Assembly: GCF_002878395.1 (NCBI RefSeq)
Contig: NC_061120.1
Coordinates: forward strand, 112,318,993-112,382,992
Direction of reading: 5' to 3'
Source: Capsicum annuum
Taxonomy: Eukaryota; Streptophyta; Magnoliopsida; Solanales; Solanaceae
DNA length: 64,000 nucleotides
The notes below the pieces were generated by a model. That model ran no database searches. It was not told the origin of the DNA and saw nothing but the letters and a program-made list of their open reading frames with translations. Shown here piece by piece: positions 1 through 13,319 of the stretch (position 1 is its first letter; each line of letters begins with the position of its first letter). The translations under genes and the position numbers were made by a program.

Positions 1-2083
1 TCCAAAAAACCAACCATTTCCAATCCCAGTGCCAATACCAATACCAATATCAATACCACGGTTGAAGCTAATACCGAAACCGCCCATGCCCATAGTTTTT
101 AGACAAAGCCTCTAACAGAATCAAGAAACATCTGGTCGGGACATGCCTCCGACCAAAGCTAAAACCAAATCCAATGATATAACAAAAAATGAAAAGAAGT
201 TCATAGTATGAAATGGAGTCTTCCAGAGTATGGAAGCTCACCACTTAAATCTAACTCATGTCCCTAAATCCAAGTCACTGAGCAGGAGGAATGGTGGTAT
301 GACCTTTTCCTACATCGCGTGGGGATATAGCACTCAAAGACGGTTAGCAGGGTAAACACTAGCATGTAACTCAGGGATAAAAATAAAATAATTCCATCAA
401 TTTAAATTCAAATCAAATAACCATATACAATAACATATATACATATATATCATGCCAAGATAGGGAGCAAGGTTTAGCATGCATTTAAAACCTTAACCTA
501 GGTTGTGTAGCTCTACCATCCTAAAACCACCCAGGGGCTGTATGGGTTCAGCTCCCTCTGCTGAAAGGGCCCCAGTGCATGTTAGCCGCAAGATTGGAGA
601 AAAACCTGGGATGACTAGTACATCCCTAAAAATATAAAGGGTAACATCATGCACATGGACACCAAGGCCACCCTCATATCAACAAATGTGAGTTTCTAAT
701 GCCGATTCCCCCGGGACCTCCACCTTCTATGGCTTTGATACTCAGCCCCTTTTAAGCCCAATTAAACCTTTTACACATAACCAAACCATTTACCAAGGAG
801 TCTTTTAGTTAGTCATTAACTGTTGGTATTGTCATACCAAAATTAGAGTTTGCAAGTCTATAACCTTATGTCATATAAACCATTAAATCAAATTAGACTC
901 CATCATTTCCAATCAAACAAAACTATTTATAATCAAACTATAGAAACCAAGGCCTTTCTAAAGTCATGTGAAACCAACCAAAACTATTTAATGTTTCTTT
1001 AACCATTTATGTGGTGCAAGGATTCCAAGAGGAGTCAAACTATGTGAGAAAATCATTCTCATTGACAATTTCACAAGCAGGTTGAGGGCATGTCATTAAC
1101 AAAACCAAAATCATCCAATTTAGGGCTCAATCATGACCCCTTAATTAAATCAACATTCCCATGCACCCACATATGCAAAACCATAATTAAAAACAAAGAA
1201 AACCATAATTAAACCATGAGAAACAATATTCATCCATGAAAAACCAAAAACCCCAAACTTTATTTTAAAAAACATAACAAAACCATGAAAACAATACATT
1301 AAAATACATATCTTTAGTAAAATAACAATGATCAAAGAGTCACATGCCTTAGACACTAAGAAGTACGGGGAGAAAGCCCCCTTGAAAGCCTTACTTGATT
1401 ATCTTGATAAAACCCTAGAATTTTGCTGAAAGAGAGTTTGAGAGAGTTTTAAGAGTGATTGATTAGGAATAATAGGTTAATGAAGTCCCAAAAGGTGTTT
1501 TAATTCGTGGCCTTAAAGGGAGTTAAAAGAGAAAATGTCCAGAATGTCCCAACTTTAAACTGTAAAAATGTCACAGGTGGTTACAAGTCAACCCTCGTGA
1601 CTCGTGACCACAATATACAACTCGTACCCTCGAGTCATCACCAAAATAGTGAGTTGGACACTCATACACTATCCATCATACAACCTCATGGCCCCACTCA
1701 TTACCAAACCATACGACTCATATGGTCTAGTCATATCCCATACAGAACCTAAAGGGGTTGGACATTGGACAACATACCACTCAACTTTACTAGCTGTAAC
1801 CAATCTTCACTGATCTTATGATCCACTCGTGCTCTGAGCAAGTCAAGTAAATAAGTTACTGATTTGATTAAGGGATCATCCTAATGACCCACTACCACCA
1901 CTATAGACTCATACCACCAAGATGCTACCATAATAAAATCCCAACCACCACCCACTAGGAACCTCATGACCAGGGTCACCTAACCCGTACCCACACCATA
2001 CAATTTATATGGTGAGCCGTTACTAGGACAGTGAGCTCAAAGGTCAGGAAATTTCCAAGGAACAAAACCCAGGGTGTTTCTCA
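1..2083 (-). mobile_element. Ty3/gypsy LTR fragment, runs off window start
   Basis: Read on the minus strand this block begins near 2083 with a CACCCTGGGTTTTG motif, and parts of it match the shorter plus-strand LTR at 40923-41925. Shared parts are the CACCCTGGGTTTT start, the 'GGCATGTCCC' segment and the runs of GGTATT near 20-60. The GCCGCAAGATTGG stretch near 580 and the GGTATTGTCATACC stretch near 825 also resemble the chromovirus LTR at 58471-60754, so these LTRs are related. No gag or pol is attached in this window. It is either a solo LTR or the 3' LTR of a truncated copy. Confidence 0.6.
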
Positions 2084-3218
2084 ACCCATAGTCTTGTAGG
2101 TAAAGTCTAAGTAGCCAACATAGCCACACCATTCTGCAATGTTAAATCAAGTATTGGGTGGGACGCAAACTACTATTTTAGTGCTCACATTTTTTTTATT
2201 TTTTGTAGCTAAAATAGAATAAGGAATGGCCTAGAATGTGGAAAAATTGCTCAAAATCTTCTAGGTAAGGGGACTTTGTGACCAACTCATGAATGTCTTA
2301 AGTCCCACATGGGCCAGGTAAGTTGTGTATTAACTAAAAAGATAAAATTTTGAAAATTTTTTGTGGGAAATATTTAGACTTTAACCTACAAACACTTATG
2401 ACCTCCTTAATAGCAAATTAAGTTCAAGAATACAAAGTATAGAGAGCAGGGAATTTGGCAAAAAAGTAGGGGCCACCTATGGATAGTAGGTACCACCTAC
2501 GACCCGTAGTTGGCTATCGTAAGTGGCTAGGTTTTGGGTCTATTTTTTAATTAAAATTTTTGGCCCGTCTTGACTTATAATAACCCTAAACCAACTCCCC
2601 ATCCCTCATAATCTATTTTTAACTTATAAAACTACAAAATTCCCTTTTCCTAATTAAAATTCAAACTACCCCACTTCTCTACACTTGATTTAAGGCTAAA
2701 ATGGTACTTTTTTTGGTAACAACTTGTCCAAAAGAACTAAATACACGTTCAAGCTTCAGCTTTACTATACTTTTTCATAGTTCACTTTTGATTCTTCGAG
2801 TAAAAGGTAATATTCCTGGCTCCTAATAGTAGTATCTTATGCTAAACATGAAATAAGTAAGTTGGTATATTTATTTGCATGCAAAAACACGTAGAAACTA
2901 TTATGCTTGTATATAGGATCCTTGAATTTGCCTAAAACCTTAATGTAGGGCATTATTCTCTAATTAAACCTTAAGATCATGCCCTAAAATGGAAGTTGAA
3001 TTTGAAAAGGTAGAGGAATACCAAAAGTTTTGAATGCTAGTTTGTATTGCAAAGTTGATTCTAGTTGAATGTGTGCATATTGGGCCTCTTGGGATTAAGT
3101 ATAAGTTATAGGGATACTAAAATTGAGGAAAATTTTGAAGTTTTTGAATTTTAAGTTGTTCTTTAACTTTTGCAGTCCCTCACTATGTTTTGGATGCTAA
3201 CACGTGATTTTTCAGGTA

Positions 3219-5030
3219 CACATATCACCCAAGGCTTTGAAGGAGAAGGCTACTCCTTCTAGGCAACGGGATGACTCTATTAAAAGTAGTAGCTCATAGG
3301 AGGTATACATTTTTGCCTGAACTAAAGCAGCCCTAATGAGGGTGGCACGTCCAGTAAGTAGGGGCCAGAAGCATGCTATAGTTGATGCTATTTTTATGGC
3401 CAAATTGGGTGTACCAATTGAAGAAAAATCAAAGTAGGGATAGACAGCCTACTTTTACTCAGCCTAGGACCCTAGGCTACAAGTTGAGGCTATCCAGTTC
3501 ATATCTAGGCTGAGGATAAAGTCATCCAGGAGATTACCGCCACACTCTCCCCATCCTATTGAGAGTGGTGATGATCATAATATGGAAGAGGCAGAGTATA
3601 AGACACCACCAATAGTATATGCATAGACCCCCAGTTTGAAAAGGGGTCACAGAATGAGGATGAGTTCGACGCAGTAGTTTAGAGAAGTTATCAATTGCAA
3701 CCCAGTCTGAGAAGGGTACAAATTAGGCTTTACAGCAGGTGCCAACTCCTGATTTAGAGGCACTAGCTCAGCAGGTTTAGATGACCATCCCCACACATAT
3801 CTCAAAGAAACCTATTAATGAGGTGATCCCAAGATGGTGTGTGGAGGGTAGTTAGACCATTTTTTAGTAGGAAATCCATATCACCAAGTACCAGGTGTAG
3901 ATGAGAGAGTAGCAGTAGCAGTCATGGCGTAGACTAAGATGATAAAGGATCTGGCATATCTGGACCTTCCCAAGAGACCCCGTACACCTACTACAATGCA
4001 TTTGGCCAAGTTTGAGGGCCCATTAATTCTATAAAGCCTATTGATACACAGGGATATGGCATTTAAGTTAGTATGAAGTTTGAGATAGGGGAGCAGAGAG
4101 AGGCCCCTGAGTTAAGTACATAAGGTGAGGGGACCCAGCTACATCTACATCAGCCTCAACTTCTATTTCATAGTTGGTAGGTGCATTTGCAATGCTCCCT
4201 TACCCATCCACTTCAGCTGTTGTATCAGGTATGATGTTAGTTTCACATAAGCTTTTGCAGATCTTGGTGGATAGTTAAAGCATCACCAACACTTAGCGAT
4301 AGAATATTGAGGATGAGGTAGCGATGTTATATGGACAAATTTGGTCATGGATACGGACACCACTAGAGATTATTGAGGCTAGATTGGAGTCTACACACCA
4401 AGCTATTATGTTAGAACTATGAGCTAAGTTGCATATATGCATATAAACTTTTGTAGGTCATGTATCGGCCTAATTCAGAAGTATAGATATGCCAGATCTA
4501 GGAGATATTAGGGAGGAGGTGGATGTACTTAGAGTAAAGATACGCTCTCTCATTAAGAGCCAAATGTTAGTCATTCTCTAGTTATGCCCCCATTTGTTCA
4601 ACTAAAATATCTACCTAGGACCAAACAATTTAATTTATTTGCAAAGTATGATGAGGCAATGCCTATAGTTAGGACCAAGAAAGGTCAAGATAGGGACCTG
4701 TAGGATCCTAGTATTTTATTTGACCAAGACCTAAAATGGGCCATACGTGATTCACAAGAGATTGTAGTGATTGATAGGCAAAGATGTGTTGAGTTAGTTG
4801 TGGGCTTATCTTCCAGTAGTGCACCACCTCTATCACTCTAGATATCCTTACCTAGGGATGATCATGACACAGACAACTAGTGCATCCCAGGTATGTCCTC
4901 ATTTCCTTATTTTGTATTATTTATATGCACTGGGGAATAGTCCACATATTTTAATTGAGGTGGGGTATTTACATAGACACTGTAGGTTTTTGTTGTCATG
5001 ATTCTTTTTCTGTCGACCATGATACGATTG
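3219..5030 (+). pseudogene. Decayed ORF of the non-autonomous Athila-like element
   Basis: Translation in shifting plus-strand frames gives stretches such as SPKALKEKATPSRQRDDS at the start. Later come a proline-rich LPKRPRTPTT stretch and a coiled-coil-like part around 4360-4560 (EARLEST..., DIREEVDVLRVKI). These resemble the C-terminal half of the 'putative plant transposon protein' found in many Solanaceae LTR elements. Stops interrupt every frame, the longest open piece is about 65 codons, and no catalytic motif is visible. The family call is from memory and is tentative. Confidence 0.35.
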
Positions 5031-6419
5031 TAAAACCTATATGTCTAGTTTAAAATTTGTGTTGTATTGTGTTTTATTTCATATTGTGTTGTTTTTGTGT
5101 AATTGGGAGATTTTTGAGTATTTAAAAGTAGTTGCCATGTTTTATGTTAGTTTTGAAAAAAATAATACCCCTTCAAAATTTTATTTTTAGAACTGTGTGA
5201 ATGAATATATGTGTGACCATTGTGGATCTTGTTGTGGAATTAGATTAGGTACATTATAATCATTGTTAACTTGTGCATGAATTGGATAGGTAGTAGCTTG
5301 TGATGTGACATTATGCCATGTGTGACAGAGATTCTACTCAGCTCCCTTTGTGTGTTAAATCCAAAAATTGCCTGGTTAGTCTTGACTAGGTTATAGGATA
5401 GTCGGTTAGGAAAGGATCATAGGTCATTTGTTATACTAGTCTACTTTTAGCCTAAATAACCTTCCCAATGTGTAATAGTATCCCTTGATCCAATGTTTGA
5501 TCCTAGTAACCTATTTCTTTGTTTTTACCATTGACCTTCTCATTTGTGTTACAAGGGACCTGTTTTGGCCCTAGTCCTCCTTGGTCATTATGCACCTTAA
5601 TTTAGGCAAATCACCTAAATTGAAAGTGGTTATCATAGGGGTGCATAATGTAAAGTGGGTATAAAGAAGGGTAAAATAAGAGAAAATAAAGTAGGGTTGG
5701 GTATGGTAGAAAAAGAAAAAGAAAAAACAAGAAAGATATGAAAAAAAGAAAAAGCAAAAATCAATAAAAGATACCAAACCCAACCTTAATGTGATAAAGA
5801 ATAAAAAAGGAGAAATAAGGGTGGAATAAAGAAAATTGGTTAAAGTGTGGATCCCAAAGTTAGTTTAGTGCCAAGGAGGTTTAGTCACTTGATATATCCA
5901 TATGTACCATACCATCTCCCAAGCCTACATTACAAGCCGAATAAAGTCCTATAGTGATCCTAACTTGACAGTCTAAAAGCTAAGGTAAAGAAAATAAGGG
6001 CAAACCTATGGTATTTGATACGCATTGATGGAACTTCTCTTTTGAGCATGAGTGTCTCTTTATCATCCTTGTATTAACATGCATTATTATCTATGAGTGA
6101 CTGGTAATTCTTTATTGTGAGGGCACATGGGTTGTATTACTAGTAGTTTATATGTCTGCATAATGTAACTTGTATATATGCATGTTTGTATGTTGCTAAT
6201 GTAATTATCATACCTTGATTCCATTGTGTCACATTGTTTTACTTCATGTTATACACAATTGGTTTTTGGATTATTGCTATATGAAGGGGGTAACGTGTTT
6301 GAACTTAAATTGATGATTGACTGCCTTAGATTGCATAAATTCTCCTAGTTAAGCATTTTGTTTTCATTTTGTTGAGTTATGTTGTCTAAGGACATTCAAA
6401 CATTTTAAGTTGAGGGTGT

Positions 6420-7472
6420 TGATGTGCTATGGATTTATAGCACTATCGATGCTTAAAATAATAAAAATAGGCAAGTTTCTTAGGTTATTTTTTGAGATAT
6501 GATATGATTTAGGTATGTTTTATAGGAAATTAGGTTTTGGAGGCTAAAATCCAAATAGATGAAAAAGATGAAAACTAAAGTTTTAGGCAACTTACTTAGG
6601 TATTTCTTGGAATAAATGCCACTTACCAAGCATAGGTAACCAAATTAGGTGTCAAAACATAAAGTCCATAGGCTCAAAAGCAGGAAAAGAAAAGACTCTG
6701 TCACTTACTAAGGGCACCTATGGCCTGTAGGTGCCACCTACAATTTGTAGGTGACTAAAGTAGGTGATAGAGGTCCAAGTACAGAGAGTTTCAAGAACTG
6801 TGCAGAAGGCTTGGCACTTACTTCGGACCACCTACGGTCCATAGATGGCCTAAGTAAGTGGCCACCGGCCTTAATTTTTCTTTTTCATTAGAGTTTTGAT
6901 TTTTAGGGTTTTCTAGTATCCTATAAATACTCTTTTAAATTTTGTAGTTAGTTTATGCACTCTTAACACTTACAAACACATATTTGATTCCAAAATTCAA
7001 ATTTTGATCTTAGGATTACTTTGTTCTTGATTTTGGTTGATAATTCAGTTGTTGGCTTTGGGTTTACTTGTTGATCAATATGATATTGTTTAATGCTTTT
7101 CATTATGAATTACGTTGATTGTTTTACAAGCATGAGCATCTAAATCTCTTAGCTAGGGTTATGGAAACCTTTGCATATTGACGAAGTAGGGGAAGTGCTA
7201 ATTGTTCTAAACTAATATCTTTGCATGCATTGTATTATATTTTGTTTGATAGATGGCTTAGCTGTTTAAAATGGTAAGATCCCACCTAAAATATCACTAC
7301 TTACTCTATAAGAAGCTTAGTGACTAGGAAAAGATAATTACAATAGTAATTTGAAGATTAACTGTTGATCTAGGCTAATTTGTATCATCTATGTAAGATG
7401 GCTATCTATCATCTAATAACTTAAGACTCAAAAGGTAATAGTTAATTAGGATCTAGGATGGATAGTCTATCA
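6420..7472 (+). repeat. 3' LTR of the Athila-like element
   Basis: It begins TGATGTGCTATGG directly after a purine-biased tract (AAGTTGAGGGTGT), which fits a polypurine tract. The start carries a small hairpin and the CGATGCTTAAAA motif, also seen in the LTR scrap at 58245-58470. A TATA-like CCTATAAATACTC lies near 6920. The downstream part has the CTAGGGTTATGGAAACC motif common in Athila LTRs. The element ends against the truncated pol of the next one near 7472. Confidence 0.55.
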
Positions 7473-9357
7473 CTTGACTTTGTTCCTGTAGTTTATGAGT
7501 TTTTTTATGTATTCCCTATCGACCTGCCTGGTATTCCCCCTGTTTGTGAGATTAAGTTTTCTATTGATCTCGAGCCTGGCACTGGCCTATTTCTATGGCA
7601 TCTTACCATATGGCTCTTTCCGAGCTTAAAGATCTAAACTTTTAACTTTAGGATCTTTTTGGTAAGGGTTTTAGATCGAGTGTGTCTCTTTGGGCAGCTC
7701 CTGTGTTATTAGTAAAGAATAAATATGGCTCCTTGTATATGTGTATTAATTATAGATAACTTAATAAGGTGAGAGTAAAGAACCATTATCCTATGCCTTG
7801 CATAGATGATTTGTTTGACTAGTTCTGGGGATCGGTAGTGTTTTCTAAGTTTGATTTATGATTTGGTTACCATCAATTGAGGATTTGGGCTTAGAACATC
7901 CGAAAGACAATTTTTAGAACCATTATGGTCATTATGAATTACTGGTCATGTTATTTGGCTAGACTAATACCCCAGCTGCATTTATATATTTGATAAATCG
8001 AGTGTTCAGACCTTATTTGGATTCCTTTATGATTATGTTCATCAATGGCATCCTTGTGTATTCAAGGAGTAGAGAAGAGCATGTGCAGCATTTGAGGATT
8101 GTGCTCCAGACTTTAAGAGATCGTGTGCTTTTTGCCAAATTCTCTAAGTAAGAGTTTTGGCTTGAGTTGGTGGCATTCCTTGGGCATGTGGTATGTAAGA
8201 ATGGTATTATACTAGAACCTTATAGTAGAACCAGTTAAGATTGAAGCGAATCGTGATTGGGTTAGACCTACATCTCCGACTGAGGTTTGTAGATTTTTTT
8301 ATTTGGTTGGTTATTATTGATGATTCATCGAGGTTTTTGCTACTATTTCAGCACCTATGACCAGATTAACTCGGAAGGAGGTTCCTTTATGATGGTCCAT
8401 GGAATGTGAGTTAATCTTTGGAAAGCTCAAGGATTTCCTTACTTTAGCTCCTATTCTTGCTATTCCTATTGAGGGTGAGGGATTCACCATATATTGTGAT
8501 GCTTTGGATGTTAGTCTAGGTTGTGTTTTGATACGGCAAGGTCGTGTTATTGGTTATGCTTTGAGATAGCTTAAGGTTCATGAGCTCAACTACCCTACTC
8601 ATTATTTGGAGTTGGCGGTGGAAGTTTTCGCACTTAAGATTTGGAGGTATTATTTTATGGTATGTATTGTGAGATTTTCATCGATCACCACAGTCTTTAG
8701 AATTTTATAACCTTGAGAGGCTTGATACTAGACATCATACATGGATGGAGTTGCTTAAGGATTACGATATTTCCATCTTATATCACCCAATTAAGACAAA
8801 TGTGATAGTAGATGCTTTAAGCCATAAGGCAGTAAGTATGGGCAATTTGGCTTGTATTTTAGTTTCTCAGAGGTCGTTCGCATCGAACATTTAGTCCTTG
8901 TCCAACTTGATGGTTCGACTTGATATTTCAGATTGTTGGAGGTTCCTTGCTAGTGTTGAGGCGAGGTCTTTGCTTTTTGAGCTATTCGAGAGAGTCAGTT
9001 TGAGGATAGTAATCTTTGCTTTCTTCGTGTTAAGATTTTAGGGGTAAGTGTGAGAGGATCACCTTAGATTATAAAGGTGTTTTGAGGTTTGATATCCACA
9101 TATATGTTTCGAGGAGTGATGGCTTGATCCAGTTGGTTCTGCATCAGGCTCATTGATCTAGATATTACATTAATTTGGGCATAGCTAAAATGTATAGCGA
9201 TTTGAGAAAGCATTATTGGTGAAGTAGAATGAAGATAGATGTAGTAGACTTTGTAGCTCGTTGCATATGTTGTCAGTAGGTAAAGGCCGAGCATCAGTGA
9301 CCAGGTGAATTGATTTAGAGATTGCCCATTCTCGAGTGAAAATGAGAGTGGATTTCC

Positions 9358-9675
9358 ATGGATTTTGTTATTAGTTTACCTCAAAATTCTTATGGTTTTG
9401 ATGATATTTGGGTCATCGCGGATTGTTTGACCAAGTCAACTTATTTTCTTTCTATTCAGGTGTTCTTTAGTGCCAAGAGGTTAGCCCACATCTATATGCG
9501 TAAGATAATCCATTTGCATGGGGTTCCCAAATATGTTATTTTGGACCAAGTTTTCTTGTTTATTTCTAGATTTTGGAGAGCTCTTCAGGAGGATTTGGGT
9601 ACTCAGGTGGATCTAAGTACAACCTTTTATCCCCTGAATGATGGCCAGTCTGAGAAGACTATTCATGTGTTTTAA
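9358..9675 (+). pseudogene. Integrase core, longest open piece of this element
   Basis: This is a 105-codon open segment of the integrase catalytic core. Family landmarks are the MDFVISLP start, the DCLTKSTYF strand, the LHGVPKYVILD motif (the second catalytic Asp is in ILD, normally ISD) and the FYPLNDGQSEKTI motif (normally FHPQTDGQSERTI). The Glu of the DD(35)E triad should sit in QSE. The frame ends at a stop just after, and integrase homology continues in other frames to about 9990. Confidence 0.8.
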
Positions 9676-10001
9676 GATATGCTTCAAGCCTATGGTATGG
9701 ATTTTTGGGGATAGTGGGAGGAGCACTTACCCTTGGAAGAGTTTTCTTATATTAACAGTTGTCACTCTATTATTAAGATGGCATCTTTTGAGGCTTTGTA
9801 TGGTAGGAGATGTCGTTCTTCGATTACATAGTTCGAGAGTTTTGAGATTCAGCTCTATGGTACTAATTTGCTCCAGGAGTCGTTGGATAGAGTTAGAGTG
9901 ATTCAAGACAAGTTGAGAGCAGCTTAGAGTAGGCGTAAATCCTATGCAGACCATAAACTCTGTACCTTGAGATTTGGAGTTGGTGATCAAGTATTCCTCC
10001 T

Positions 10002-10380
10002 GTGATGAGGTTCGAGAGGACGGACAAACTCAGCCCTAGGTATATTAGACCTTTCGAGATACTTCACATATTTGGTGAGATGGCTTATGAGTTAGCTTTG
10101 CCTCTAGATTTTATTTTTGTCCATCTTGTTTTCTATGTTTCTATATTGCAGCGATGTATTCCTAATCCATCTTATGTGTTTAGATGGGACTCAGTCCAGC
10201 TAGATGAGCAGTTGACCTTCATGGATGAGTCGGTGATTATTTTGGCTAATCGTGTTAGGAGGTTGTGCATAGGTAGATTCTAATAGTTAAGGCTAAGTGA
10301 AGGCACCACATAGTGGAGGAGGCCACTTAAGAGATTAAGAGAGAGATACGAACCAAGAATCCTCACCTGTCTGAGACTTC
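10002..10380 (+). pseudogene. Integrase C-terminus and chromodomain of the same element
   Basis: The open part reads RFERTDKLSPRYIRPFEILH, the conserved SPRYIGPFEIL segment that follows integrase in chromoviruses. It continues through ELALPLDFIFVHLVFYVSIL to the ILANRVRRL chromodomain entry. The frame then breaks, and the typical end (KREIRTKNPHL-like) continues in another frame up to about 10380. It lies about 50 bp before the 3' LTR, as expected for the last domain of pol. Confidence 0.8.
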
Positions 10381-12239
10381 AAGTACATCCTAATCCTTAA
10401 CTTTTGTGAATGAAAGTTCCTTTAGTAGTGGATATTGTAATGACCCTTTAGATCATTTTCTATATTTCCACTTATTTTTGTTGTTAGAGCTTATCTATAG
10501 CTTCCCCAAGTCATTTATGATTTTTGGAATTGGCACTTTAGTTACCGGGTAGTTCGTTTGGTTTTTTGAGTTATTTCCTTATTTTGAAATCTTCGCTGGT
10601 TCCAAATGGCCATTGGGAAAAAACTTTGGTTAAATGACCTTATATGAAAATTCTGACTATTCCAGCAGCTTTGAAATATTGATTTTAGGCTAGGTGGACT
10701 CTTGGTTCAGGTCCCGATGCACCCGGGCTCATTTTGACCTATTTATCAAAAAGTTAAATTAAAAATTATGTGTGGGTCCCACATTTCATCAAAACAACCT
10801 TGGACGGAAATTTTAACTGCGCTTTTAAGTTTGGAACATCGAATTTGATATGGTTACATAGTTCATTTGCATATACAGGGTTTCAAATGAATCCCGAGGG
10901 ATTAGAAGAGACTTGGAAAATTCCAAGTCTCAGCTGCAACTAGTGCACCCACGATCGCAGGCCATGGACCGCAATAATGATCTGGTTGCACCAGCAAGTG
11001 CCACAATTGCAACACTTTCAGTTGCGAACATGGTTTCTTAGGCAGTCTACCAGAGATGCGATCGCGATTTGAAATTATCAAAATAGCAACTTCTGCTCCT
11101 GGTGCTATATACCACATCGCGATGATCAAGTCATGATAGTGATACTCGAGAACCTAGTATGGCCATAAATAGACCCTTTTTCATGATTTTTCCCATTCTT
11201 CGTCTATTTTCTTGAAATCTAAAACCCTAAATCATGAGATAGCTTAAAATTGTAGCTTGTGGGAGATTCGGGGGCTTAGCTAACACTTGTTTACACAATT
11301 ATACTTCAATTTATGGTAAGATTCCACCCTTTTATGGTTGATTTTTTCCCTTTTTATTTCTAAAAATTTCAAAACATGGGAGGCATGATTTTAGTCCTAA
11401 ATTAGCTTGATTTCACCCATTTGTAAGGTAATGACTCCTTAAGCATGAGGGAACATTGGGTTGGCATCAAAATATGATTTTTTTTGTAGATGGGACCCAC
11501 ATGGGATTTTTGCATGATTTTGGAACCAAAGCATAATAGTGCAATATAGGTATTGATATTTTCATATCGATGAGTAGAATGTGATTTTGATAGCTTGGCA
11601 TCTTATGAAAGCTTCTCGAAAGGGAAAAGTGGTGATTTAGTGAATCTTGTGAGCTTTCTTCGGTGTCTAGGTAGGCTAGGTTTTACCCCTTTTTAGATTG
11701 AGCTACTTCATACTATTTTTATGATATTATGTTAGATTTGGGATGGGCTTTAGGTGTTGATATGATAAATTGAAATACTTGGGATTAACTGTATCACTTA
11801 GGCTATTTTAGACATCTTTTTTGGTGTGATTAGCCTAATTGACCATACCTTAGGGGAAGTTAACCTTGTAGGTTAATGCTTCTGTCGAAAATGCTTTAGT
11901 TACTAAACTAATGAGAAGTTTCCTTGGTCACTTGAGCTTAGGATAAAACTTACCCAAATTGCAATACCTTAGGTAAAATGGACTTAATTACCCTATATTA
12001 GGAGGAATTGCTATCCTAGGGAAAGTTGTCGCTTGTTTAATATCTAATAGTGGATTTAGATACCTTAGCCTAGTCTGGGATAGACATTTCTTAGTAAATA
12101 ACTTCAAGGATTTAGAAGTGGACTCTTCGACCCACCTTTGGACAAGACTTTGATAGTTATTGAAGCCCTTTGATACGCTAGTGTACACCTAGGAAGATGG
12201 TTATTTTGATAATATTAAGATGCCTTGCTACTTGTAGTT

Positions 12240-12900
12240 CATGATGGATGACGTTGAAGGTAATGCTTAATGATTATGCTATAAATGAATTATTGGTTAA
12301 GTTATGATGAGATAATGAATATGCTATTGATTTTGCTATTGTTTGGGCCACCGAATGAACTATTGAATAAGCCCATGATCATGATATTGACTAAGCCGTG
12401 AATTATGTTATTGGTTGAGCCAACGGATAAGTTATTAACTATGCTAGTGTTCATGCTTATTGATACATTGGCATTTACACTATTGTTCATACTAGAGGTC
12501 ATGCTTAATGACTACATTGGTGATTAAGTGATTTATTATGCTATGAATAAACTATAGATTATGCCGTGGATTGGCTATTGATCAAACTATTGATAAGCTA
12601 TCTATTATGTTAATGATAAGCCATTAATTAGACTATTAATAAGGTATTGTCTATTCTTTGACAATATATTTATTAATTATGTTAGTGATCATGTTTATTG
12701 ACTATATTGGTGAATACGTTATGGATTATGCTAAAGATTGTTCTTATTTATTATATTAGAAATCGTGTTTTTGATTATGCTAGAGTTCATGATTTCAATT
12801 ATGATTATTGATCATGTTAATATACTATGTTAATGGTTATGCTATTAAGTACTCTAATGATGATGCTATTGTCCATGATATTAATTCTATTGATGATAAT
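12240..12900 (+). repeat. Degenerate ~22-bp minisatellite inside the LTR
   Basis: About 660 bp of variants of a short unit like ATTATGCTATTGATTATGCT, in which GATTATGCTA and TTGATCATG recur every 20-25 bases. The unit length drifts and identity is low, so the array is old. Confidence 0.7.
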
Positions 12901-12914
12901 ATTTATGATGATAC

Positions 12915-13135
12915 AGACATGCCTGACAAGGCCGGAGGATGACTATGATGACATATATGTCTAGCAAGGCCAGAGGATAATTATGATGATATATATGTCC
13001 GATAAGATTGGAGGATGATTATGATGATATATAAGCCTGGCAAGGACCGAGAATGATTATGATAATATATATGCTCGGCAAGATTGGAGGATGATTATAA
13101 TGGTATATATAGATGTCCGACAATACCAAAAGATG
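12915..13135 (+). repeat. 38-bp tandem repeat inside the LTR
   Basis: Five to six units spaced 38-39 bp apart, each with a GGCAAGACCGGAGGATGA-like core followed by TTATGATGATATATA. Unit anchors are near 12931, 12969, 13007, 13045 and 13084. This array is more uniform than the 22-bp array before it. Confidence 0.75.
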
Positions 13136-13319
13136 ATAGTGATGATATTTATAAGGATATTGTTGAATATCCATACCGCTTCAAGTTCGAATATACATTT
13201 TATACTATGGTGATATACCTATTATGATATGATGACACAGTGGGGTATGAGATTGACAATAGTGATTCTAACTAAGTATGTAAACAAGGAAACAGTCATA
13301 ATGTGGTATGATATGAATG

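Larger units (their letters stand above)
2160..7472 (+). mobile_element. Degenerate non-autonomous Athila-like LTR element
   Basis: This is a plus-strand element with a diverged LTR-like block (about 2160-2900), a splice-acceptor-like leader near 3216, a decayed coding region (3219-5030), a purine-rich A/G stretch (5640-5830), and a 3' LTR that starts at 6420. Both LTR-like blocks carry the same unusual cluster of CACCTA...TAGGTG short palindromes (2480-2530 and 6700-6870). No reverse transcriptase or integrase is detectable between them, so it would depend on enzymes from another element. The layout recalls Solanaceae Athila derivatives that carry a 'putative plant transposon protein' ORF. 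The 5' boundary is uncertain. Confidence 0.5.
7473..10435 (+). pseudogene. 5'-truncated chromovirus pol (RT, RNase H, INT, chromodomain)
   Basis: Homology starts abruptly inside pol, in the linker before reverse transcriptase (PVV.EF..VFPIDLPGIPP...). RT follows (7600-8260); its YxDD box, at about 8036-8060, now reads FINGILVYS instead of FIDDILVYS. RNase H lies at 8400-8850 and ends in the conserved DYDISILYHP. The integrase has a worn zinc-binding segment (9070-9300) and a core (9358-9900) with DFVISLP, GVPKYVILD and FYPLNDGQSEKTI. A C-terminal GPFEIL/chromodomain-like region ends near 10380 (ILANRVRRL...). Many stops and frameshifts make it dead. Gag and protease are missing. It belongs to the Del/Tekay-like chromoviruses, in which a chromodomain is thought to direct insertion into heterochromatin. 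Confidence 0.85.
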
